This document shows, piece by piece, positions 25,536-32,956 of a stretch of 61,549 nucleotides of DNA. The notes below the pieces were generated by a model. The model saw nothing but the letters and a program-made list of their open reading frames with translations, made no database searches and was not told the DNA's origin. The stretch's first letter is position 1, and each line of letters begins with the position of its first letter. Origin of the DNA: Streptomyces sparsogenes (lineage in GTDB: Bacteria; Actinomycetota; Actinomycetes; Streptomycetales; Streptomycetaceae). The position numbers and the translations under genes are program-made. The stretch is taken from NCBI RefSeq assembly GCF_001704635.1, contig NZ_MAXF01000159.1, forward strand, positions 1 through 61,549. The letters are read 5' to 3'.

Positions 25536-25571
25536 CGGGCGGGTGGCGCGCTCGGCGGCGGGCTCGTGCGG

Positions 25572-26870
25572 TCAGGCCAGAGCGAAGTACCGCAGCCACA
25601 GGTAGGCGGCGGACAGAGCGACCGTCACCGCGGTGACCACGAGGCCGTACTTGGTGAACTGCCAGAACGAGATCGGCTGGCGGTTGCGTTCGGCGATGCC
25701 CAGGACGACGACGTTGGCCGAGGCGCCGATGGCGGTGGCGTTGCCGCCGAGGTCGGCGCCCAGGGCCAGTGCCCACCACAGCACCTGGGTGCCGTGGCCC
25801 CCGCCGAAGCCGTGGGCCAGGTCGGCGGTGATGGGGGCCATGGTGGCGACGTACGGGATGTTGTCGACGATCCCGGACAGCACGGCCGAGCCGAACACCA
25901 GCAACATGGTCGCGCCGAGCCGGCTTCCGCCGGTGGCGTCCGCCAGGGCCCGGGAGACCTCGCCGATGACTCCGGTCTCGATGAGCGCGCCGACCATGAC
26001 GAACAGTCCGGCGAAGAAGGCGAGGGTCGGCCACTCGACCTCTTTGAGTGCCTCGTCGGCCCGTACGGTGGACATGGCGATGAGCAGCCCCGCGCCGAGC
26101 AGGGCCACCACGCTCGGCGCGTAGTGCAGCACCGGGTGCGCGACGAAGCCGACGACGACCAGGGCGAGGACCGCCAGGCCCTGGTACAGCAGGCGGCGGT
26201 CGCGGATCGCCTCGCGCTCCTCCAGCGCCATCACCTCGGCGGCGCGTTCCTCGTCGTAGACGAACAGCTTGCGGAACATCAGCCGGCACATCACCGCCAG
26301 GACGACGGTGAGGACGGCGGCCAGCGGCGCCAGGTGGACCAGGAAGTCATTGAAGGTGAGTCCGGCGCGGCTGGCGATGATGATGTTCGGCGGGTCGCCG
26401 ACGAGGGTCGCGGTGCCGCCGATGTTGGAGGCCAGCACCTCGGCGATCAGAAAGGGCGCGGCGGGCAGGGCGAGGCGTTCGCACACCAGCAGGGTGACCG
26501 GGGCGATCAGCAGCACGGTGGTGACGTTGTCCAGCAGGGCGGACGCGGCCGCGGTGATCACTATGAGCATCGTCATCACGCGGAAGGGCCTGCCGCGGGC
26601 TCGTTTGACCGCCCAGATGGCCACGTACTCGAACAGGCCCGTCTGCCGCAGGACCCCGACGATCGCCATCATTCCGAGCAGCAGGAAGATGACGTTCCAG
26701 TCGATTCCGGAGTGCTCGTCGAAGAAGGCGGCCTTGTCGTCGGTGGCGCCGATCGCGAGCATGGCCGCCGCCCCGGTGAGGGCGGCGGCCGTCCGGTGGA
26801 CGCGCTCGCTGATGATCGCCGCGTACGCGGTCACGAAGACGGCGATCGCCGCCCAGCTGTGCCAGTTCAT
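25572..26870 (-). CDS. ArsB/NhaD-like (SLC13/ion-transporter superfamily) permease
   Basis: 432 residues with about 11-12 membrane segments. Family hallmarks: DWNVIFLLLGMMAIVGVLR, LDNVTTVLLIAPVTL and SNIGGTATLVGDPPNIIIAS in the first half, mirrored by IVDNIPYVATMAPI and GADLGGNATAIGASANVVVLG in the second. It could be an arsenite/antimonite exporter, a Na+/H+ antiporter or an anion carrier; no arsenic genes are nearby. ATG 26870 overlaps (ATGA) the end of a CBS-domain remnant, and an intact CBS gene lies further upstream on the same strand, suggesting nucleotide-sensing control of transport. Confidence 0.92.
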   Translation of the reverse strand: MNWHSWAAIAVFVTAYAAIISERVHRTAAALTGAAAMLAIGATDDKAAFFDEHSGIDWNVIFLLLGMMAIVGVLRQTGLFEYVAIWAVKRARGRPFRVMTMLIVITAAASALLDNVTTVLLIAPVTLLVCERLALPAAPFLIAEVLASNIGGTATLVGDPPNIIIASRAGLTFNDFLVHLAPLAAVLTVVLAVMCRLMFRKLFVYDEERAAEVMALEEREAIRDRRLLYQGLAVLALVVVGFVAHPVLHYAPSVVALLGAGLLIAMSTVRADEALKEVEWPTLAFFAGLFVMVGALIETGVIGEVSRALADATGGSRLGATMLLVFGSAVLSGIVDNIPYVATMAPITADLAHGFGGGHGTQVLWWALALGADLGGNATAIGASANVVVLGIAERNRQPISFWQFTKYGLVVTAVTVALSAAYLWLRYFALA

Positions 26871-26980
26871 GTCACCCCAAGGAGTCGTTCCCACAGATGC
26901 GCTGCGGCGATCACGCCGAGCGGCCGGGAGCCACCGCGCTCCCGGTCCGCTGCCGCGGCCGCGCGGGAAGGGTTCTTGAC
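26867..26980 (-). pseudogene. Remnant of a second CBS-domain gene (C-terminal end)
   Basis: Between the CBS gene and the permease, minus-strand codons read GSRPLGVIAAAHLWERLLGV then T and TGA, matching the end of the intact CBS protein (GPRLLGVITASHLLERLLAV) at 15 of 21 positions; weaker similarity (DRERGG against EHDKAG) extends upstream. The stop TGA overlaps the permease ATG as ATGA. So a former CBS gene was translationally coupled to the permease; only its last 35-40 codons survive. No start codon remains. Confidence 0.75.
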
Positions 26981-27030
26981 GCCTCCGCGGCAGGATGCCG
27001 TCGGCGGCGGTCGCGTCGCGCGGGCCGTCC

Positions 27031-27495
27031 TCAGTCAGAGGTGACGGCGAGGAGGCGCTCCAGCAGATGGGAGGCGGTGATGACACCGAGCAGCCGGGGG
27101 CCCGCCTTGTCGTGTTCCACGACGGCCACCAACGGGCTGCGGGACCGCGCCATCTGCGCGGCGATCTCCAGGGCGGTGTCGTCCGGAGCCGCGACCACGA
27201 GTGGCGGCGTGGTCTGCGACAGGCAGTCGCGGACCTTGCGGCCCCGCAGCGCCACGCACAGGCGGTCGGCGTGGCGTTCGTCGACGACCGCGGCGAGGGT
27301 GGGGTCGTCGACGACGTACTCGGGGACCAGCGTCTTGATCATCTGAGAGGCGGGCAGGATCGCCTTCGGCGCCCCCAGTTCGTCGACCACCAGCAGCGCG
27401 GGCAGCCGGTGTTCGGCCATCAGCCGCGCGGCGTCCAGGGCGTCGGCGTCGAGGCCGACCGTCTCATACTCCGTCGCCACGTCACGCGCCCGCAC
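27031..27495 (-). CDS. CBS-domain pair protein
   Basis: About 154 residues, two CBS motifs: residues ~1-70 (VRARDVATEYETVGLDADAL, LPALLVVDELGAPKAILPAS) and ~80-150 (PPLVVAAPDDTALEIAAQMA, SPLVAVVEHDKAGPRLLGVI). CBS pairs bind adenosine nucleotides and gate transporters or enzymes. GTG 27495 is chosen because AGGAG lies 6 nt upstream and homologues open with RARDxAxEY; the frame stays open to 27615. It is upstream of the ArsB/NhaD-like permease on the same strand, so it is probably its regulatory subunit. Confidence 0.88.
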   Translation of the reverse strand: MRARDVATEYETVGLDADALDAARLMAEHRLPALLVVDELGAPKAILPASQMIKTLVPEYVVDDPTLAAVVDERHADRLCVALRGRKVRDCLSQTTPPLVVAAPDDTALEIAAQMARSRSPLVAVVEHDKAGPRLLGVITASHLLERLLAVTSD

Positions 27496-27592
27496 ACCCA
27501 GCTCCTGTTCCGCCGTCGACGAACCCCGGTCCGTGGTTTCCCGGCCGTCGGGAACGCCTGCCGTACGAGCACGATACCGCCGGGCGGACCGC

Positions 27593-28399
27593 TCAGACGG
27601 GCCCCTCGGCGGCACCGGCCCTTCCCCGCAGGGCGGTCTCGAGGCGGCCGGCCCAGCGCAGCGCGGTGGCGGCCAGCTCTTCGGTGCGGGGGGCGAGGCG
27701 GACGCGGGGGCCGACGACCTGGAGCGCGGCCACCACTTCGCCGCGGAAGTCGCGGACCGGGGCGGCGACCGAGTACAGGCCGGGTTCGGCCTCTTCGTCG
27801 ACGATGGAGTAGCCCCGCTCGCGGGTGGCGGCGAGCCGGCGCAGGAAGTCGTCGACGCCGGTGGGGGTGTTCGGCCCGTGGCGCACGAAGTCGGTGCGGG
27901 CGAAGACGGCGGCGACCTCCTCGTCGTCGGCGTCGCTGAGCAGCGCCTGCCCGCAGTCGCTGCAGTAGGCGGGGTAGGGGCGGCCGATCCAGGAGCCGAC
28001 CTGCTTGCTGCCCTGCGGGACGCGTTCGGCGATCGTCACCGTCGCGTCGCCGATCAGGACGCCCAGGTAGCAGCTCTCGCCGGTCTCGTCGACCATGCCT
28101 TCCAGCGCGGTCTGCCCGTCCGTGCGCAGGCGGTGGGCGGTGAGCTCCAGGGCGTCGGCGTAGAGCCTCCAGTGCAGGGCGAGGGTGCGGGGCGCTCCTC
28201 CCCCGGCCCCCGCGGGGTGGTGTGCCCGGTGCGAGGCGAACTCCTCTTCCCGCATGGCGGCCAGGCCGCGGGAGAGCTGGCTGCGATCGCGGGCCAGCTC
28301 GCGCGCCAGGTCGGTGGCCGAGGTGTGGCGATGCCCCGCCGCGGTCCGGTGGGCGAGCGCCATCAGTACGTCCAGCCCCTTGCCCACGCTCGATTCCAT
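27593..28399 (-). CDS. IclR-family transcriptional regulator
   Basis: 268 residues. The N-terminal wHTH opens SSVGKGLDVLMALAHR with a variant recognition part TSATDLARELARDRSQLSRG; the C-terminal IclR effector domain (about 90-255) shows GRPYPAYCSDCGQALLSDAD and GYSIVDEEAEPGLYSVAAPV. It is divergent from the repeat-led gene at 28645 and the permease/cyclase operon, which it probably controls. The linker PAGAGGGAPR in the HTH region is unusual. Confidence 0.92.
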   Translation of the reverse strand: MESSVGKGLDVLMALAHRTAAGHRHTSATDLARELARDRSQLSRGLAAMREEEFASHRAHHPAGAGGGAPRTLALHWRLYADALELTAHRLRTDGQTALEGMVDETGESCYLGVLIGDATVTIAERVPQGSKQVGSWIGRPYPAYCSDCGQALLSDADDEEVAAVFARTDFVRHGPNTPTGVDDFLRRLAATRERGYSIVDEEAEPGLYSVAAPVRDFRGEVVAALQVVGPRVRLAPRTEELAATALRWAGRLETALRGRAGAAEGPV

Positions 28400-28495
28400 G
28401 ACCCCTCAGCCACGTCGCCACGCCGTGTCCCGCGCCGTCCGCGCGGCGCGATCACTGTCGCCGTCACTCTACTGCCCGACTCCTTCCCGAGCGCC

Positions 28496-28556
28496 GTGCA
28501 TTATTTGCATCTTGCCATGCAGCATGTGCACGCATAGCATCTCGCCAACGGTTGAG
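28496..28556. promoter_or_regulatory. AT-richer divergent promoter with repeated GCATCT-GCCA
   Basis: Within the 245-bp gap between the IclR gene and the next rightward gene, TGCATTATTTGCA forms a short palindrome, and GCATCTTGCCA and GCATCTCGCCA form a 32-bp-spaced direct repeat (near 28508 and 28537). IclR proteins often bind two such sites. Exact operator borders cannot be fixed by eye. Confidence 0.5.
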
Positions 28557-28628
28557 CCGCCCCACCGGGGCACACCAGAACCGCCCCGTCGGGGCGCATG
28601 AAAACCGCCCCGTCGGGGCGCATGAGAA
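28557..28628 (+). repeat. Three tandem 24-bp hairpin repeats
   Basis: Three head-to-tail 24-bp units. Units two and three share CCGCCCCGTCGGGGCGCATG and differ at one base in the tail; unit one is diverged (CCGCCCCACCGGGGCACACC). Each holds a stem CGCCCC-GTC-GGGGCG and the last two an ATG. They lie in the leader of the gene at 28645. Because 24 is a multiple of three, the frame of that gene stays open through all copies (repeat peptide NRPVGAHE). Confidence 0.85.
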
Positions 28629-28648
28629 AGGGACAGCGACTGCCATGA
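28598..28648 (+). CDS. Possible 16-residue leader peptide coupled to the next gene
   Basis: ATG 28598, inside the second 24-bp repeat, opens MKTAPSGRMRKGQRLP and stops at TGA 28646-28648, overlapping the next ATG (28645) as ATGA. A shorter start at 28622 gives the last eight residues. There is no strong ribosome site, so this is a tentative leader ORF; the overlap is what makes it notable. Confidence 0.3.
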   Translation: MKTAPSGRMRKGQRLP

Positions 28649-29115
28649 CGGCGACGATGACGTCCGCGGCCCAGGGACAGGGACCGCGCCGTGCCGAATC
28701 GGCGATCCGGCGCCGTTCGGTGCGCGCGATCAAGGTGTACTGGCCCGTCTCGCGGCAGACCCTGGCCACCCTGGCCGAGGGGGAGGTCGCGGTGCTGCAC
28801 GAGGACGAGTCCCTGGCCGGGCTGTTCCGGGCCCTGGAGGCTTCGCCGGAGCTCGGGGACTTCGGTCTCTACACCGATGTCTTCGAGGTCGGGGTCGGCG
28901 CCGAGGGGTTCACCGCGGCACCCGGGTCCACCCCCGCCCTCGGGGCGGTCGGCAGCCGCTCACTGTCCCCCACGCTCACCTTCACCACGTATCTGGACAC
29001 CGCCGTCGCGGACGACGAGGTGTCCCGCGTCCTCGCGCGCATCGTGGCCGCCCACCCGTGGGAGGTCCCGGTCGTCGAGCTCTCCGCACCCCTGGAGCTC
29101 GTCTCCCGCGCGTGA
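28645..29115 (+). CDS. Hypothetical protein with NIF3/CutA-like C-terminal motif
   Basis: About 156 residues, not assigned to a family with certainty. The last part, VSRVLARIVAAHPWEVPVVE, resembles the dimerisation motif of NIF3/YqfO and CutA-type alpha/beta proteins (AHPYExP). The middle has a glycine-rich turn FEVGVGAEGF. It is the first gene of a rightward run with a permease and a cyclase-type hydrolase, divergent from an IclR regulator. ATG 28645 lacks a near ribosome site; translation may begin at 28657 (second ATG), by coupling from the leader ORF, or further upstream through the repeats. Confidence 0.7.
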   Translation: MTATMTSAAQGQGPRRAESAIRRRSVRAIKVYWPVSRQTLATLAEGEVAVLHEDESLAGLFRALEASPELGDFGLYTDVFEVGVGAEGFTAAPGSTPALGAVGSRSLSPTLTFTTYLDTAVADDEVSRVLARIVAAHPWEVPVVELSAPLELVSRA

Positions 29116-29240
29116 GTCCTCCGCGCTCCCGGCGGCCGATGGCGCGCGGACCCCGCGCGCGCCGCGATCGCCGAAGAGGTGGCATCACCCTCCGCCACGC
29201 CGTGTCGTCCCCGTCACTGCCACCCCGAGGAAGTAATGTC

Positions 29241-30701
29241 ATGGCCACATCACCACGGACCCCATCCCCACCGGCGGAGAGCCCGTCGGTCCCCACCGGA
29301 GCGCCCGACCACCCTCCCCGGGAGACGTTGCGCCGCTCGATGACCAGCCGCCACCTCGTGATGATCGCGATGGGCGGTGTCATCGGCTCCGGGCTGTTCC
29401 TCAGCTCCGGCTACACCATCTCCCAGGCCGGTCCGCTCGGCGCCGTCCTCGCCTATCTGATCGGCGCGTTCGTCGTCTATCTCGTCATGACCTGCCTGGG
29501 CGAACTCGCCTGCGCCTATCCCGTCTCCGGCGCCTTCCACATCTACGCCTCGCGCTCGATCAACCCGGCGACCGGCTTCACCACCGCCTGGCTGTACTGG
29601 CTGACCTGGGCGGTCGCCCTGGGCTCGGAGTTCACCGCCTGCGGCCTGCTGATGCAGCGCTGGTTCCCCTCCGTCGGCGTCTGGGTGTGGTGCGTGGTCT
29701 GCGCCGCCGTGGTGTTCACCGTCAACGCGATCTCGGCCCGGGTCTTCGGCGAGACCGAGTACTGGTTCTCCCTCATCAAGGTCGCCGCGGTCGTCGCCCT
29801 CATCGTCCTCGGCGGCGCGGCCATCGCCGGCTTCCACCCGCTGGCCGACCGCCACGAGGTCTTCCCGCATCTGCTCGAGAACTTCGACACTCCCGGCGGC
29901 CTCTTCCCGCACGGGATGTCCGGGGTCCTGGTCACCGTGCTCGCGTCGTTCTACGCCTTCTCCGGCTCCGAGCTGATCGGCGTCGCCGCGGGCGAGACGG
30001 ACGACCCGGCCAGGGCGGTCCCCAAGGCGCTGCGGGTGACGGTGATCCGGCTGCTGGTGTTCTTCGCCGGGGCGATCACCGTGATCGCCGCGATGATCCC
30101 GTACGACAAGGTCGGCCTGGACGAGAGCCCCTTCGTGACCGTCTTCACGGCCATCGGGATCCCCTACGCGGCCGATGTGATGAACTTCGTGATCATCACC
30201 GCCCTGCTGTCCGCCGGAAACAGCGGCCTCTACTCCTGCGCGCGGATGCTGTTCTCGCTCGCCGAGGAGGGGCAGGCCCCGCAGGTGCTGCGGCGGCTGA
30301 ACGCGCGCCAGATCCCGATGGCCGCGCTCGTGGTGAGCATGCTGGGGGGCCTCGCGTCCCTGCTGAGCAGCGTGGTGGCGGCTCAGACCGTCTACCTCGT
30401 GCTGGTGTCGATCGCCGGGTTCGCCGCGGTGGCGGTGTGGATGTCGATCGCGGCCTCGCAGTTCTTCCACCGGAGGGCGTTCCTGCGCGACGGCGGCGAT
30501 GTGCGGACGCTGCCCTACCGCACCCCGCTCTATCCGGCCGTGCCCGCCCTGGCGTTCCTGCTCTGTCTGGTCTCCCTGGTCGGCGTCGCCCTGGATCCCG
30601 CCCAGGCCACGGCCCTGTACTTCGGCATCCCCTTCGTCGCCGCCTGCTACCTCTACTACCACCTGCGGCACGGCCGCAGGAGAAGCGAGGCCCCCTCATG
30701 A
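29241..30701 (+). CDS. Amino acid permease (APC superfamily, AAT/GABA-type)
   Basis: 486 residues with about 12 membrane segments. Typical start of the transmembrane part SRHLVMIAMGGVIGSGLFLS, then EFTACGLLMQRWFP and ASFYAFSGSELIGVAAGETD (TM6 substrate region). It imports an amino acid or amine with protons or by exchange. GAGGAAG precedes ATG 29241. Its stop overlaps the ATG (30698) of the next frame, so it is tightly coupled to the cyclase-type hydrolase, probably acting on the imported compound. Confidence 0.93.
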   Translation: MATSPRTPSPPAESPSVPTGAPDHPPRETLRRSMTSRHLVMIAMGGVIGSGLFLSSGYTISQAGPLGAVLAYLIGAFVVYLVMTCLGELACAYPVSGAFHIYASRSINPATGFTTAWLYWLTWAVALGSEFTACGLLMQRWFPSVGVWVWCVVCAAVVFTVNAISARVFGETEYWFSLIKVAAVVALIVLGGAAIAGFHPLADRHEVFPHLLENFDTPGGLFPHGMSGVLVTVLASFYAFSGSELIGVAAGETDDPARAVPKALRVTVIRLLVFFAGAITVIAAMIPYDKVGLDESPFVTVFTAIGIPYAADVMNFVIITALLSAGNSGLYSCARMLFSLAEEGQAPQVLRRLNARQIPMAALVVSMLGGLASLLSSVVAAQTVYLVLVSIAGFAAVAVWMSIAASQFFHRRAFLRDGGDVRTLPYRTPLYPAVPALAFLLCLVSLVGVALDPAQATALYFGIPFVAACYLYYHLRHGRRRSEAPS

Positions 30702-30739
30702 ACCCTGAAGACGTGACGACGCGCAAAGGAACCCCGTAC

Positions 30740-31525
30740 ATGGACCACACCAGCACCAGCACCGACGCGGGCACCGCCGCCCCCGGCCTGTGGGCGGCCT
30801 GGGGCGAGCTGGCCGGGAAGGTGACGTACACGGATCTCACCCACGCCTTCCACCCCGGACAGCCGCACTTCCCGGCGTTCCCGGACGAACAGCGCGAGAA
30901 GATCTTCGACATGGACCGCGGGGACGGCTTCAACGTCGACCGGTACACCCTCGTGGGCCAGTGGGGTACGCACGTCGACCCGCCCGTGCACTTCGTGGCC
31001 GGGGCGCGCACCCTGGACCGGATCCCCGTGTCGGAGATGATCCTGCCGCTGGTGGTGCTCGACATCAGCGAACGGGTGGCGGCCGACCCGGACGCGACCC
31101 CGACGCCGGCCGACGTGGCGGCCTGGGAGGCGCGCCACGGCGCCGTTCCGGCGGGTTCGTTCGTGGCCCTGCGCACCGGCTGGAGCCGGCGGTGGCCGGA
31201 CCGGGACGCGATGGCCAACAGGGACGCGGCGGGCGTCAGCCACTCCCCCGGCTGGTCCGCCGAGGTCCTGCGCTATCTGTTCGAGGAGGCCGGGGTCGCC
31301 GCGATAGGACATGAGCAGACCGACACCGACCCGGGGTCGGCCACCTCCGTGGGGGACTTCAGCCTGGAGCGGTACGTCCTCGCCCGTGACCGGTGGCAGA
31401 TCGAGCTGATGGCCAACCTCGACCAGGTCCCGGAGGCGGGCGCGCTGATCGTCGCCACCTGGCCCAAGCCCCTGGGCGGCTCCGGGTTCCCGGCCCGTGT
31501 CCTCGCCCTGTGCCCGAACGGCTGA
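30740..31525 (+). CDS. Cyclase-family hydrolase (kynurenine-formamidase/isatin-hydrolase-like)
   Basis: About 261 residues, PF04199-type metal hydrolase. The metal motif HxGTHxDxPxH appears as GQWGTHVDPPVHFVAGARTL (first His replaced by Gln in this reading), with HEQTDTDPG later. Members hydrolyse N-formylkynurenine, isatin or other amides/lactams using Mn or Zn. ATG 30740 is chosen for AAAGGA 9 nt upstream; an in-frame ATG at 30698 overlapping the permease stop is a fair alternative. A strong hairpin follows the gene. Confidence 0.88.
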   Translation: MDHTSTSTDAGTAAPGLWAAWGELAGKVTYTDLTHAFHPGQPHFPAFPDEQREKIFDMDRGDGFNVDRYTLVGQWGTHVDPPVHFVAGARTLDRIPVSEMILPLVVLDISERVAADPDATPTPADVAAWEARHGAVPAGSFVALRTGWSRRWPDRDAMANRDAAGVSHSPGWSAEVLRYLFEEAGVAAIGHEQTDTDPGSATSVGDFSLERYVLARDRWQIELMANLDQVPEAGALIVATWPKPLGGSGFPARVLALCPNG

Positions 31526-31543
31526 CAGCACCACTGAGAGGGC

Positions 31544-31585
31544 GCACGGAACCCCGGCGGACACCGGTCCGCCGGGGTTCCGTGC
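31544..31585 (+). terminator. Perfect 19-bp-stem hairpin between hydrolase and Lrp genes
   Basis: GCACGGAACCCCGGCGGAC (31544-31562), loop ACCG, and the exact reverse complement (31567-31585). It starts 18 bp after the hydrolase stop and ends 17 bp before the Lrp ATG. No U-run, as usual in Streptomyces. It must terminate the upstream operon, yet it also sits where the Lrp gene's ribosome site lies, so it may damp Lrp translation on read-through transcripts. Confidence 0.85.
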
Positions 31586-31602
31586 GGGAAACGGATGTCG
31601 CG

Positions 31603-32058
31603 ATGGAACGGACGGCCCTGGACGCGATCGACGAGAAGATCATCGCCGAACTCACCCGCAACGCCCGCCTGTCGCACGCCGAGCTCGGGCAGCGTGTGCT
31701 GCTGTCCCGCAACGCCGTGCGGCAGCGGATCGAACGTCTGGAGCGGCAGGGGCACATCCGCGGCTACACGCTGGTCCGCGGCGGGCCCGACGACGAGGAG
31801 CTGGTCTCGGCGCTCGTCCTGGTCTACCGCAAGGACCGGTTGCGCGGCGGGGAGGTGCTGGCGGCGCTCAAGCGCATCCCGGAGGTGGTCATCTGCGAGG
31901 TGCTCAGCGGGGAGTTCGACCTGATGGTGCGGATCGAGGCCAGGTCACTGGAGCGCGTCCGGGGCATCTGGGAGCAGATCGCCCAGATGCCCGGGGTACG
32001 CGACACCGTGACCGCGCTGACGCTCTCCCGCGTGGTCAGCCGTCCGCGGAGCGGATGA
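31603..32058 (+). CDS. Lrp/AsnC-family transcriptional regulator
   Basis: 151 residues. HTH LDAIDEKIIAELTRNARLSH then GQRVLLSRNAVRQRIERLER; the RAM ligand domain follows (about 65-145), including VVICEVLSGEFDLMVRIEA. It senses an amino acid and assembles into octamers. Placed behind the permease/hydrolase operon, it is a likely second regulator of that operon. ATG 31603; ribosome site poor and very near the 19-bp hairpin. Confidence 0.93.
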   Translation: MERTALDAIDEKIIAELTRNARLSHAELGQRVLLSRNAVRQRIERLERQGHIRGYTLVRGGPDDEELVSALVLVYRKDRLRGGEVLAALKRIPEVVICEVLSGEFDLMVRIEARSLERVRGIWEQIAQMPGVRDTVTALTLSRVVSRPRSG

Positions 32059-32108
32059 GCGAGCGCCGGCCCCGCGGCCGCCGCGGATCACGCTGCTAGA
32101 GTGAGGCC

Positions 32109-32894
32109 GTGACCGCGAACCCGCCGAAGACCCAGGCGGCGTCCTCGCTGCGCACCGGCCTGCGGATCATCAACGCGGTCCTGGAGCGGGAGACCTCCGG
32201 GCGCACCGGGTTCAACGTCGCCCGGCTCGCCCAGGAGATGGGCATCGACCCCAGCAAGGCCTCCCGGATGACCCAGGAGCTGTGCGACCGGGAATTCCTG
32301 GAGCGCCGTGAGGACTCCACCCTTCGCGTCGCCGCGGGTTTCCACGAGCTGGCCCGGGCCCTGAACCACGGGCTGCTGCGCGGGTCCCGTCCGGTCCTGC
32401 GCCGCCTCGCGATCGAGCACGGTGCCGGCGCCCGCCTCTCGGTGCGCGACGGGGTCCTGGTCCGCCTCCTGCGCGCGGAGGCGGCGGCCGCGACCGAGCC
32501 ATGGCCCGTACGGGCCGGCCTGGTCACCCCCTGCTGGTGCACGGGAGCCGGCCGCGCGCTGCTGCTGGACCACTCCGGGGAGGAGATCGCCGAGCTGCTG
32601 CGGGGCTACGAACTGATCGGCGTCGGCGGGCCCAACGCCGCGCACTCCGCGGCCGAGGTGGCGGCGGCCAACGACCGTGACCGGCCGGGCGGGATGATCG
32701 CCGCGCACGGGGAGTTCGAGCACGGCGTCACCGAGTACGCCGTGCCGGTCAGGGACGGCCAGGGCCGGATCTTCGCGGCGCTCGCGGTGCTGGGCCGGCA
32801 CACGGACCTGGAGCCGAGGGAAGAGGCCATCCGCGCCGACCTGACCGCCTCGGCCTCCTCGCTGGGGCGCCTCATCGAGGACACCACCGCCTAG
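32109..32894 (+). CDS. IclR-family transcriptional regulator
   Basis: 261 residues. N-terminal wHTH LRTGLRIINAVLERETSGRT, FNVARLAQEMGIDPSKASRM; C-terminal effector domain to GRLIEDTTA. Its stop codon TAG (32892-32894) is part of the CTAG target of the adjacent insertion sequence, so the protein is intact while everything downstream was moved away. GTG start with GAGTGAGG just upstream. It closes the permease/cyclase region and may act with the first IclR gene. Confidence 0.92.
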   Translation: MTANPPKTQAASSLRTGLRIINAVLERETSGRTGFNVARLAQEMGIDPSKASRMTQELCDREFLERREDSTLRVAAGFHELARALNHGLLRGSRPVLRRLAIEHGAGARLSVRDGVLVRLLRAEAAAATEPWPVRAGLVTPCWCTGAGRALLLDHSGEEIAELLRGYELIGVGGPNAAHSAAEVAAANDRDRPGGMIAAHGEFEHGVTEYAVPVRDGQGRIFAALAVLGRHTDLEPREEAIRADLTASASSLGRLIEDTTA

Positions 32895-32913
32895 AAGGCT
32901 CATGAAGATCTTG
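32891..32913 (+). repeat. IS left end: CTAG target plus terminal inverted repeat
   Basis: CTAG followed by AAGGCTCATGAAGATCTTG. It pairs with the right end at 34592-34614. Confidence 0.9.
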
Positions 32914-32915
32914 AA

Positions 32916-32952
32916 GAGGGGGCCATCCGGCCGGAGGCCGGGTGGCCCCCTC
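32916..32952. terminator. Hairpin inside the IS left end
   Basis: GAGGGGGCCA (32916-32925) pairs with TGGCCCCCTC (32943-32952), and the loop itself can fold (CCGGCCGGAGGCCGG). It lies directly behind the transposase stop and also behind the IclR gene on the other strand, so it can end transcription both ways. Confidence 0.75.
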
Positions 32953-32956
32953 TTGG

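Noticed and set aside
28557..28628. Short CRISPR-like array
   Set aside because: Three units are directly adjacent with no spacers, and no cas genes are present.
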